A stretch of 52,364 bases of DNA from RGIG5612 sp045601405 (GTDB lineage: Bacteria; Bacillota; Clostridia; Lachnospirales; Lachnospiraceae), in contig JAZRZO010000092.1 of assembly GCA_045601405.1 (NCBI GenBank), forward strand, positions 1-52,364, given 5' to 3'. The translations under genes and the position numbers were made by a program. Positions 9,755 through 16,777 of the stretch are shown here, piece after piece. Position 1 is the stretch's first letter, and the number at the start of each line of letters is the position of its first letter. The notes under the pieces were generated by a model that was given only the letters and a program-made list of their open reading frames with translations, ran no database searches and was not told the DNA's origin.

Positions 9755-10825
9755 ATGGAGAATAAAAACAAAAAAAACAGAATATGGATAGCCGTTATCT
9801 GTACCGTGATACTTGTTTGTGTGGTACTATATTTATTACAGCGGCTTCTGGTTCCCAAGTATGTTGATGATATTGTTGAGGGCGCGTTCGTGGCGGAATA
9901 TTACCGTGAGCCGAACAAGGAGTTTGATGTCGTATTCCTGGGCGACTGTGAAGTTTACGAGAACTTTTCTCCATTGGTACTTTGGGAAGAGCACGGAATA
10001 AACAGCTATATCAGAGGCAGCGCGGAACAGTATATCTGGCAGTCCTATTATCTTCTTGAGGATACGCTTAGATATTATAAACCCGAAGTGGTGGTATTTA
10101 ATATACAGTCACTGCAGTTTAACGAGTCACAGTCGGAAGCCTATAACCGAATGAGCATAGAAGGGATGAAATGGTCAGCCTCAAAGGTGGGCGCGATAAA
10201 CGCTTCCATGAAGGAGGAAGAGCATTTCATTGAATATGTATTCCCGCTGCTGAGATATCATTCAAGATGGAATGAGCTTAAGCCGACTGATCTTGAATAT
10301 ATGTTCAAGACGAAGAAGGTGACGCACAACGGATACTATATGCGAATAGATACTATGCCTGCTGGAGATGTGCCTCCGGGAAGACCCCTGGCTGATTACA
10401 CATTCGGAGATAAAGCGATGCTTTATCTTGACAGGATAAGGACGATCTGCGAAGAGAACGACATAAAACTGCTCTGCATCAAAGCCCCCAGCCTTTATCC
10501 GGAGTGGTATCAGGAGTACGAAGAACAGGTTGAGGAATATATGGCTGAGCATGAACTGCCGTATATAAATTTCCTGGAGATACAGAACGAAACGGGCATA
10601 GACTATACCACAGACACATATGACGGGGGCCTTCATATGAACCTTTCAGGCGCTGAAAAGCTGGCGCACTACATAGGGCCGGTGCTTCGCGATATGGGGG
10701 CGCCGGACAGACGCGGTGACAAAGAGATCGCCTCGAGGTGGGCGGAGAATAAAGCGCGTTATACAGAGGAAATAAGAGAGCAGGAAGAAAAATATAACAT
10801 AGTATATGAGAGTCCACTCAGGTAG
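9755..10825 (+). CDS. membrane-anchored SGNH-like protein with Cys in place of the nucleophile Ser
   Basis: This 356-residue protein has one N-terminal membrane anchor (residues 9-29) and an extracytoplasmic SGNH/DltD-like domain. The block I motif, normally GDS or GSS, reads FLGDCEVYENF, with Cys65 at the nucleophile position. The C-terminal catalytic pair is present as D290-GGL-H294. Partners of MBOAT proteins (DltD, AlgJ/AlgX) have this topology and help transfer the acyl group to polymer outside the cell. It sits 4 bases after the MBOAT gene and 9 bases before asnB. Whether Cys65 is a working nucleophile or marks a non-catalytic binding protein cannot be decided from sequence. Confidence 0.75.
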   Translation: MENKNKKNRIWIAVICTVILVCVVLYLLQRLLVPKYVDDIVEGAFVAEYYREPNKEFDVVFLGDCEVYENFSPLVLWEEHGINSYIRGSAEQYIWQSYYLLEDTLRYYKPEVVVFNIQSLQFNESQSEAYNRMSIEGMKWSASKVGAINASMKEEEHFIEYVFPLLRYHSRWNELKPTDLEYMFKTKKVTHNGYYMRIDTMPAGDVPPGRPLADYTFGDKAMLYLDRIRTICEENDIKLLCIKAPSLYPEWYQEYEEQVEEYMAEHELPYINFLEIQNETGIDYTTDTYDGGLHMNLSGAEKLAHYIGPVLRDMGAPDRRGDKEIASRWAENKARYTEEIREQEEKYNIVYESPLR

Positions 10826-10834
10826 GAGTATAAA

Positions 10835-12673
10835 ATGTGCGGTATCTGCGGAATAATAAATATAAAAAATGACCGGGCGCCGGAAAGTGAAGTGATAAAG
10901 GCCATGCTGGCGAAGATCCGCCACAGGGGGCCGGACGGAGAAGACCTCTTTGTTTCAGAGCGCGTTGCGCTGGGATTTAACCGTCTCAGCTTTATCGATC
11001 TTGAGGGCGGAATGCAGCCGTTCAAAAATGAGGACGGAAGCATTGTAATGGTCTGCAACGGTGAGATCTTTAACTACCGGGAGCTTAAAGATGAGCTTAT
11101 CGCAAAGGGTCATATCTTCAGGACAAAAACAGACACTGAGGTGATAGTACACCTTTATGAGGAAGAGGGTGAGGACTTTGCGAAAAGGCTTAACGGCCAG
11201 TTTGCAATAGCCATATATGACGCTGAAAAAAAGCAAGTCCTGCTTATAAGAGACCATATAGGAATATGTCCGCTGTTCTATGCCGAAAAGGACGGGCGCG
11301 TTATTTTTGCGTCGGAGATAAAGGGCATACTTGAATATCCCGGAGTGGAAAGACGTCTTAACATGATGGCGCTTGACCAGCTGATGAATTATCCCGGCAT
11401 GGTTTCCCCTCAGACATTTTTTAAGGATATATATTCCCTCAGAGCCGGACATATGCTCAGGATAACAGAGGCCGGAGGGGTTGAGGATATTGAATACTGG
11501 GATATAATATATCCGGTCGAGACAGAGGATAAGGGAGAGGAGTATTATGTTGAGACCTTAAGAGAGCTGATAAAGTCAGCGGTCTCAAGAAGGCTTATAG
11601 CAGATGTGCCGATAGGATTTTATATATCGGGAGGTCTGGACTCTTCCGTAGTTGCCTGCTTTATAGGCAAATTCCTGCTGAACAGCTATTATTCGTTTTC
11701 AGCAGAGATAGGTGACGGGGATCTTGATGAAAGCAGGTTTCAAAAGATAATAAAGGACTGCGTCAAGTCTGAACATTACAGTGTTCCTGTTGCAGAGCAG
11801 GAGATATGGGCTAACCTTGAAGATGTTATCTATCATGCGGAAAGCGCTGTAAAGGAAAGCTATGATGTTGCGGCATTTCTGCTTTCAAAGCTGGTCGAGG
11901 GCTCACCGGCAAAAGCCGTGCTTACAGGACAGGGCTCAGATGAGTTCTTCTGCGGATATGTTGGATATATGGTGGATCTTTTCCGGAATATGCAAAAGGA
12001 TAAGATGACCGTGGAAGAGTGTGAGATAAACGAGAGACTGTGGGGAGACCCGTACTTCAGATTTGAAAGAAACCATGCCGCGCTTTACGGGCTTCATGGT
12101 TCGATATATTCCGCAAGGATGAAGGCAGCAATGCCGGAGTTTTCAGCGATAAAGGAAAGCCCTGTAAATACTGAAAGGCTGAAAGGGCTCAGTTCGCAGA
12201 AAAGAAGGTCGTACATTGACGCTAAACTCAGACTGTCTGACCATCTTTTAGGGGAGCATGGCGACAGGATGTTCTTCTCACATTCAGTGGAGGGGAGGCA
12301 TCCGTTCCTCGACAAAGATCTTCTGCAGTTTGTATTTAACATGCCGGATAAGTATAAGCTCAATGGTGTCAATGAAAAGTATATCCTGAAAAAAGCCGGG
12401 GAGGGCATAGTGCCGGACGAGATCCTTAAAAGAAGAAAGTTTCCGTTCCAGGCTCCGGGAATGTCTTCACTGATAAAGAAATCCGCGGATATGGATTATC
12501 TTTCGGATGACCTTATCAAAAAGTATGATATATTTGACCTTGAAAAGATAAGAGAATTAAAGGAAAACTACTGCAGAGAGGATTTTGACCTCGCGGGAGC
12601 GTATGAGATAGACTATCTCATGATCGCAATGACAACGAATATACTCTGTGAAAAATATAAGCTTTCTGTTTAG
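10835..12673 (+). CDS. asnB: asparagine synthase (glutamine-hydrolysing)
   Basis: A 612-residue two-domain enzyme. The N-terminal class II glutamine amidotransferase domain starts MCGICGI, so Cys2 becomes the N-terminal nucleophile after Met removal. The C-terminal synthetase domain has the ATP pyrophosphatase loop YISGGLDSSVVA (around residue 265). Family members make asparagine from aspartate, glutamine and ATP, but AsnB relatives also amidate peptidoglycan meso-diaminopimelate or natural products. Its place within an envelope cassette (carrier, MBOAT, SGNH, transglutaminase-like) makes a cell-wall amidation role worth considering. An AGGAG site precedes the ATG. The length matches AsnB of Gram-positive bacteria. 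Confidence 0.92.
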   Translation: MCGICGIINIKNDRAPESEVIKAMLAKIRHRGPDGEDLFVSERVALGFNRLSFIDLEGGMQPFKNEDGSIVMVCNGEIFNYRELKDELIAKGHIFRTKTDTEVIVHLYEEEGEDFAKRLNGQFAIAIYDAEKKQVLLIRDHIGICPLFYAEKDGRVIFASEIKGILEYPGVERRLNMMALDQLMNYPGMVSPQTFFKDIYSLRAGHMLRITEAGGVEDIEYWDIIYPVETEDKGEEYYVETLRELIKSAVSRRLIADVPIGFYISGGLDSSVVACFIGKFLLNSYYSFSAEIGDGDLDESRFQKIIKDCVKSEHYSVPVAEQEIWANLEDVIYHAESAVKESYDVAAFLLSKLVEGSPAKAVLTGQGSDEFFCGYVGYMVDLFRNMQKDKMTVEECEINERLWGDPYFRFERNHAALYGLHGSIYSARMKAAMPEFSAIKESPVNTERLKGLSSQKRRSYIDAKLRLSDHLLGEHGDRMFFSHSVEGRHPFLDKDLLQFVFNMPDKYKLNGVNEKYILKKAGEGIVPDEILKRRKFPFQAPGMSSLIKKSADMDYLSDDLIKKYDIFDLEKIRELKENYCREDFDLAGAYEIDYLMIAMTTNILCEKYKLSV

Positions 12674-12692
12674 AAAATTTTTTTGGACAGTT

Positions 12693-13655
12693 ATGAAAAA
12701 ACTGAGCGCACTCTGGATAATAGAGGGAATATTGCTTTTTGCCATCATTGTTGTTTTTGCCGTACAGCAATGTTTTTGCGTATTCCCCTCTTACACCTCG
12801 AATGTGGGGGAGGAGATAAGTGCGGATACCCTTCTCCGGTATAAGGTGGATAACGCGCATTTTACCAAAAACAGCAAACCGTTTGACATACATACTCCGG
12901 GCATATACGACCTTGAGGTGAGAGCGGGATTGTTTCCTCACAGGTGTATACTCACCATTGAAGATAAGACACCTCCCGTGATTCTTTATACTGAGGACTT
13001 CGATGCGCATATAGGCGACAGCATAAGATACAGAGAACATGTGATAGTTTCCGATAACAGCGAATCCTTTGAGCTTGATGTGGATGCGTCAAAAGTGGAT
13101 ATTAACAATCCCGGAAGATACAATGTGGTCTACACGGCAACGGACCCGAGCGGCAACTCCTCGCTCGCTGTGGTCTGGGTCACAATGAAGGAACCGCTTC
13201 CGCCGGAAGAGGGAGAGATGTACCAGAAGGCAGACAAAGTCCTTGAGTCCATAATAAAAGAGAATATGACCAAGCGCGAAAAGGCACTGGCCATTCACAC
13301 CTGGATATATGACAATATTCATTATACCAACTACGAGAACAAATCAGATTGGATAAAAGCGGCAAGTGATGGTTTTGATAACATGGAGGGCGATTGCTAT
13401 GTATATTTTGCAGTAGCCAAGGCAATGCTGACCAGGGCCGGAATAGTGAATGCGGATATGTATCACTATGTTTATCCTGATAAAATGCATTTCTGGAGTG
13501 CCGTTGATATCGGTGACGGTCACGGATGGTATCATTTCGACAGCATGACAAGAGAGGATAATGAAAGAGTATTTCTCTGGACCGATAAGCAGGTACAGAA
13601 GATAAATGACGGACGATACGATTATGACAGAGAGAACTGCCCGAACATACCATAA
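12693..13655 (+). CDS. membrane-anchored protein with Ig-like and transglutaminase-like domains (paralogue 1)
   Basis: The protein has a short basic N-terminus, one membrane anchor, two bacterial Ig-like beta domains (the second with the TPP...YTATDPSGN pattern of DUF5011-type folds), and a C-terminal transglutaminase/protease-like domain. The papain-type triad is visible as Cys235 (GDCYVYF), His266 (MHFWSAV) and Asp283 (WYHFD). It should act outside the cell, on peptidoglycan peptides or surface proteins. The chosen ATG follows a weak GGACAG; a GTG at 12648 in the same frame would overlap asnB by 26 bases and has no ribosome binding site. The gene overlaps the next, a clear paralogue, by about 50 bases. 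Confidence 0.75.
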   Translation: MKKLSALWIIEGILLFAIIVVFAVQQCFCVFPSYTSNVGEEISADTLLRYKVDNAHFTKNSKPFDIHTPGIYDLEVRAGLFPHRCILTIEDKTPPVILYTEDFDAHIGDSIRYREHVIVSDNSESFELDVDASKVDINNPGRYNVVYTATDPSGNSSLAVVWVTMKEPLPPEEGEMYQKADKVLESIIKENMTKREKALAIHTWIYDNIHYTNYENKSDWIKAASDGFDNMEGDCYVYFAVAKAMLTRAGIVNADMYHYVYPDKMHFWSAVDIGDGHGWYHFDSMTREDNERVFLWTDKQVQKINDGRYDYDRENCPNIP

Positions 13656-15387
13656 ATATCATAGCAGACAGCAAAGCAGCGGTTATGAGGAGAAGAGTCA
13701 CGACAGGGAGAGGACTGGTTCTGCGCGTTATTCCGCAAGAACAGCTCATACGGGAAAAAGATCCGACAGAGGGAGAGCCGCTGCTTCCGCGCAGCCTTCC
13801 GCAAGAACAGCTCATGCAGGAGAAAGGCCCGGCAGGGAGAGGTCCGCTGCCGCGCAATATTCAACAAGAACTGCGCGCACGGGAGAAAGGCCGGTCAGGA
13901 CCAGACCGGAGGGGGCCTACTCTAACAGGAGCAGATATTCACGCGCGGGGATAGAACAGGAAAGACGCAGGCTCGCCGTCATGAGAGCCAGAAGATTAAA
14001 GAGAAAACGCACTAAGCGCATTATTTCAAGGGTGGCGGTGGCGGTGACCGTGATCCTTGTTGCTTTATTTGTTTTATTTGAGATATTCCCCGTGTATTCA
14101 ACGGTGAAGGCAGAGGTGGGTACGTCAGTCGGGCTTGATGACTTCCTGAGATTTCATTACAACAACTCCTCGTTTGAAGATGGAAGCGCGGATTATGATG
14201 TGAATAAGGTCGGGGAATATGATGTGAAGGTAAAGGCCGGCATCTTTTCTCATAAGAGCAAGCTTATAATAACGGATTCAACGCCTCCGGATGTAGAGGT
14301 TCATGACCTTATAATTGGCGTGAACGATAAATGCAATGCCGATGAGTTCATTTCAGATGTAAAGGATTCATCGGAGACAACTGCTCGTTTTAAAACTGAG
14401 CCTGATCTTTCCAGGAAGGACAGTAGGCAGAACGTGACTATAGCAGTAGAGGACGAAGGCGGAAATGTTACCGAAAAGCAGGCCGGGTTATGGATACTCC
14501 CGATAAATTACCATATAAAGCTTGAGACCGGGAGCGCGCCGGCAGGGATCTGGAACTTTGTGCCGGGTATGGCGGAGGAAACAGAGGATACCAGAGTGAT
14601 AACCGATGTGAACAGCCTTGACTATAACATTGCCGGGGCAGTATACGACGTAGAGGTGATGTATTACGGAAATACATATCCGGCGATCATAGAGATAGAA
14701 GATACCATTCCGCCGGAATTCACCTATTCCGAGGATTTTACCGCATATATCGGGGAAAGCATACGATATAAGGATCATGTGAGTGTTTCCGACAACAGCG
14801 GATATTATGAGCTTGATATCGATACGTCCAAGGTAAGACAGGATGAAGAGGGCGTATATGATGTAAAATATACGGCGACCGACGGTCGCGGAAACAGTGC
14901 GTCCGTTACGGTGAAGGTAACAGTAACAAGGAAGACCGCATCGGAGCAGGAGCTGTTTGACTATGTTGATAATGTCCTGGCTGAGCTGCTGACGGATGAT
15001 ATGAATACCGAGCAAAAGGCATGGGCTATATATGAATACGTAAGAGGACATGTTACCTTTATCAACTATTCGGACAAGGGAGACTATGTGCTGGCGGCAA
15101 CGCAGGCGCTGCGTGAGGCGCAGGGAGACTGCTACGCGTTTTTCAGTGTAGCGAAGGTAATGCTTGACCGTGCCGGGATAAAGAACTTCGATATTCAGGT
15201 ACATACAGACGAGAATGAACATTATTGGAATGTCGTTGATATCGGTGACGGTCACGGATGGTACCATTTTGATACCACGCCTACAGTGGATGCCCGCACG
15301 ATATTCCTGTGTACTGATGAGGAACTGATAGCCGGAGACGATGGAAGATGGAATTATGACAGGAACGCTTATCCGCATATTCCATGA
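13606..15387 (+). CDS. membrane-anchored protein with Arg-rich repeats, Ig-like and transglutaminase-like domains (paralogue 2)
   Basis: A 593-residue paralogue of the preceding protein with a longer front. Residues 1-137 are Arg/Ser/Ala/Thr-rich, very basic, and contain three 21-22-residue tandem repeats. A membrane anchor follows (about 145-166), then several Ig-like domains and a transglutaminase-like domain with Cys509 (GDCYAFF), His539 (EHYWNVV) and Asp556 (WYHFD). The basic segment should stay in the cytosol, the rest outside. It ends like its neighbour (DDGRWNYDR near the C-terminus) and shares a stretch of identical DNA with it around the DIGDGHGW motif. ATG 13624 is an alternative start; neither has a strong ribosome binding site. 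Confidence 0.75.
   Translation: MTDDTIMTERTARTYHKYHSRQQSSGYEEKSHDRERTGSARYSARTAHTGKRSDRGRAAASAQPSARTAHAGERPGRERSAAAQYSTRTARTGERPVRTRPEGAYSNRSRYSRAGIEQERRRLAVMRARRLKRKRTKRIISRVAVAVTVILVALFVLFEIFPVYSTVKAEVGTSVGLDDFLRFHYNNSSFEDGSADYDVNKVGEYDVKVKAGIFSHKSKLIITDSTPPDVEVHDLIIGVNDKCNADEFISDVKDSSETTARFKTEPDLSRKDSRQNVTIAVEDEGGNVTEKQAGLWILPINYHIKLETGSAPAGIWNFVPGMAEETEDTRVITDVNSLDYNIAGAVYDVEVMYYGNTYPAIIEIEDTIPPEFTYSEDFTAYIGESIRYKDHVSVSDNSGYYELDIDTSKVRQDEEGVYDVKYTATDGRGNSASVTVKVTVTRKTASEQELFDYVDNVLAELLTDDMNTEQKAWAIYEYVRGHVTFINYSDKGDYVLAATQALREAQGDCYAFFSVAKVMLDRAGIKNFDIQVHTDENEHYWNVVDIGDGHGWYHFDTTPTVDARTIFLCTDEELIAGDDGRWNYDRNAYPHIP
13732..13923 (+). repeat. three-unit in-frame tandem repeat
   Basis: Units at 13732-13797, 13798-13860 and 13861-13923 (66, 63 and 63 bases) each encode a variant of S-A-R-T-A-H-T-G-E-R-P followed by an Arg-rich stretch. 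They lie in the predicted cytosolic part of the second transglutaminase-like protein, so copy number could vary without disturbing the membrane anchor or catalytic domain. Confidence 0.75.
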
Positions 15388-15400
15388 CAGCTTTTAGCGG

Positions 15401-15429
15401 TTGAAATAAGAGCCGGCTTGTGTTAAAAC
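15401..15429 (+). promoter_or_regulatory. putative promoter for the lipoprotein gene
   Basis: TTGAAA at 15401-15406 and TAAAAC at 15424-15429 with 17-base spacing, in the 85-base gap ahead of the lipoprotein gene. The -10 box is a moderate match only. Confidence 0.35.
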
Positions 15430-15472
15430 TTGTAAGGTAGATTTTGAACAGATTATTTGAGGAGTATTTACT

Positions 15473-16009
15473 ATGAAAAAGTTTTTAGCGGCAGTTTTGA
15501 TCGTATTAGCTGCACTCGCGCTCTGTGCCTGCGGCGAAAATGAAGTTAAGAATGACGGCGGTGATGACGGCGGTGCAAAGGTTTCCGCTCCAAGCGCTCC
15601 GGCAGGCGGATATATTTTTGAGTCAAATGGCGCGAAGATCGAGATAGATGCTAAAATGGCAGATATAGAAAAGGAACTTGGCGAGCCAAAGTCTTACTTT
15701 GAGTCTCCGAGCTGCGCCTTCGGCGACCTCGACAAGGTATATACTTATAATGGCTTCAGGATAGATACTTATCAGATTGACGGTGTTGACTATGTATATG
15801 ATATCGTATTCATGGATGATACGGTTAAAACGCCGGAGGGCGCTTATATCGGAGATACGGTTGATACGATAAAAGGCTTCTATGGAGAGCCTGCATCAGA
15901 GGATGACAAGAGCCTTGTTTATGAGGATGGAAACATGAAGCTGGTTTTCCTTTTATCAGACGGAAGTGTTTCTACGATCGAATATCTTTCCAAGGTGATC
16001 TCTGAATAA
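15473..16009 (+). CDS. lipoprotein of unknown function
   Basis: A 178-residue predicted lipoprotein: MKK, hydrophobic core, and lipobox L-C-A-C with Cys20 as the lipidated residue. A Gly/Asp-rich linker and a globular domain follow. The globular part contains two similar halves (IEKELGEPKSYF and IKGFYGEPASED), suggesting an internally repeated small beta/alpha fold like those of SmpA/BamE- or PepSY-like surface lipoproteins, but I do not recognise the family. GAGGAG precedes the ATG. No catalytic residues are evident; it probably faces the outer side of the membrane. Confidence 0.75.
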   Translation: MKKFLAAVLIVLAALALCACGENEVKNDGGDDGGAKVSAPSAPAGGYIFESNGAKIEIDAKMADIEKELGEPKSYFESPSCAFGDLDKVYTYNGFRIDTYQIDGVDYVYDIVFMDDTVKTPEGAYIGDTVDTIKGFYGEPASEDDKSLVYEDGNMKLVFLLSDGSVSTIEYLSKVISE

Positions 16010-16021
16010 AATAAGCACAGT

Positions 16022-16474
16022 ATGAGCGGTGAAAAACTCATTCACGGAAAATATACGGGGCAGGGCGAAGATCTTTCGGATGTTATCAAGGTAAGGTGCG
16101 AGATATTCGGCTGCGGAGAGGATGACGCGGATAAGGATGCGGTGAATCTTCTTGTAAGTCTCAAGGACGGTGCCTGTGATACGGGAGAGGCCGTGGGAAC
16201 GGGCAGGCTGCTCCTGGATATAGACCGCTTCATGTTTTTTGTTGACTTTGTAGGCATCATCCCTGAAGCAAGAAGACGCGGCTACGGAGAATTTGCGCTG
16301 AGGGCGCTTGTTGATAAGGTTAGTCAGTGCGGAGCCTCAAAGGTCTATATAGAAAAAGAAAAAATAAATTCATCCGGAGCACGGGCTTTTTTTGAAAAGA
16401 TGTTTTTTACTGCGGATGAAGATGAAAGATATCTTTCTGCAATGATCAGCTCATTTCATTCTTGCTGTCATTAA
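16022..16474 (+). CDS. GNAT family N-acetyltransferase
   Basis: A 150-residue protein of GNAT length. The core acetyl-CoA-binding motif is visible in VGIIPEARRRGYGEFALRALV (the R-R-x-G-Y-G loop), followed by the beta5-alpha4 segment ending ARAFFEKMFF. The substrate cannot be predicted. It follows the lipoprotein gene by 12 bases without a clear ribosome binding site and is followed by a strong terminator, so the two form a short unit. Confidence 0.8.
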   Translation: MSGEKLIHGKYTGQGEDLSDVIKVRCEIFGCGEDDADKDAVNLLVSLKDGACDTGEAVGTGRLLLDIDRFMFFVDFVGIIPEARRRGYGEFALRALVDKVSQCGASKVYIEKEKINSSGARAFFEKMFFTADEDERYLSAMISSFHSCCH

Positions 16475-16497
16475 TATGAGACGGGAAACGGTTCTCA

Positions 16498-16530
16498 GGA
16501 GACAGGGGCGGTTCCCTGTCTCCTTTTTTT
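16498..16530 (+). terminator. rho-independent terminator after the GNAT gene
   Basis: A perfect 10-base stem (GGAGACAGGG with CCCTGTCTCC), a 6-base loop and seven T residues. This closes the unit ending with the GNAT gene. Confidence 0.92.
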
Positions 16531-16536
16531 ATCCTG

Positions 16537-16680
16537 CACCGGCTCCCCCCCCTCCGGGGGAAGGCGACGGATGAGGGGCATGCCGCACGTAAAATCCACA
16601 TCCCGCCTTGCAGCATATATACCTCCGGACGACGATTGCCGGTTTAGTCGCCCGTCGATATATATGCAGCTTCGGCGGGT
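16537..16680 (+). repeat. extragenic repeat element, copy A
   Basis: GC-rich noncoding sequence in two modules. The first is a CCCCTCCGGGGG hairpin leading into GACGGATGAGGGGC. The second (16602-16679) is a long imperfect hairpin with arms CCCGCC/GGCGGG and GCATATATA/TATATATGC around a core containing TTGCCGGTTTAG. Both modules recur, inverted, at 40436-40600, and the first recurs at 48715-48772. Elements with this CTTCCCC...GGATGAGG look are common between genes in Clostridia. No gene is seen in the element. Confidence 0.75.
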
Positions 16681-16696
16681 CCCGTCCCCTGTACTA

Positions 16697-16725
16697 TTTA
16701 CATCATTATGATTAAGATGTAAAAT
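16697..16725 (+). promoter_or_regulatory. typA promoter with overlapping dyad
   Basis: TTTACA at 16697-16702 and TAAAAT at 16720-16725 with 17-base spacing. The promoter is itself a dyad: TTTACATC at 16697-16704 and its exact inverse GATGTAAA at 16716-16723, so a dimeric regulator bound there would cover both promoter boxes. Confidence 0.6.
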
Positions 16726-16777
16726 AGCACACTGTGTGAATTTTAAAGAAAAATTTAGAGGTAAGGCTGGAACATAT

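Noticed and set aside
13180..13857. Minus-strand open frame of 225 codons across the transglutaminase-like genes
   Set aside because: Low-complexity Ser/Pro/Arg translation is the reverse of the Arg-rich repeat; no family resemblance.
16602..16679. Copy A hairpin as a CRISPR repeat or tRNA
   Set aside because: A single long imperfect hairpin without repeat-spacer periodicity and without cloverleaf arms or a GTTCGA loop.
16736..16777. GTG start extending TypA by 14 residues
   Set aside because: The ATG at 16778 has the better ribosome binding site and gives the usual TypA N-terminus.
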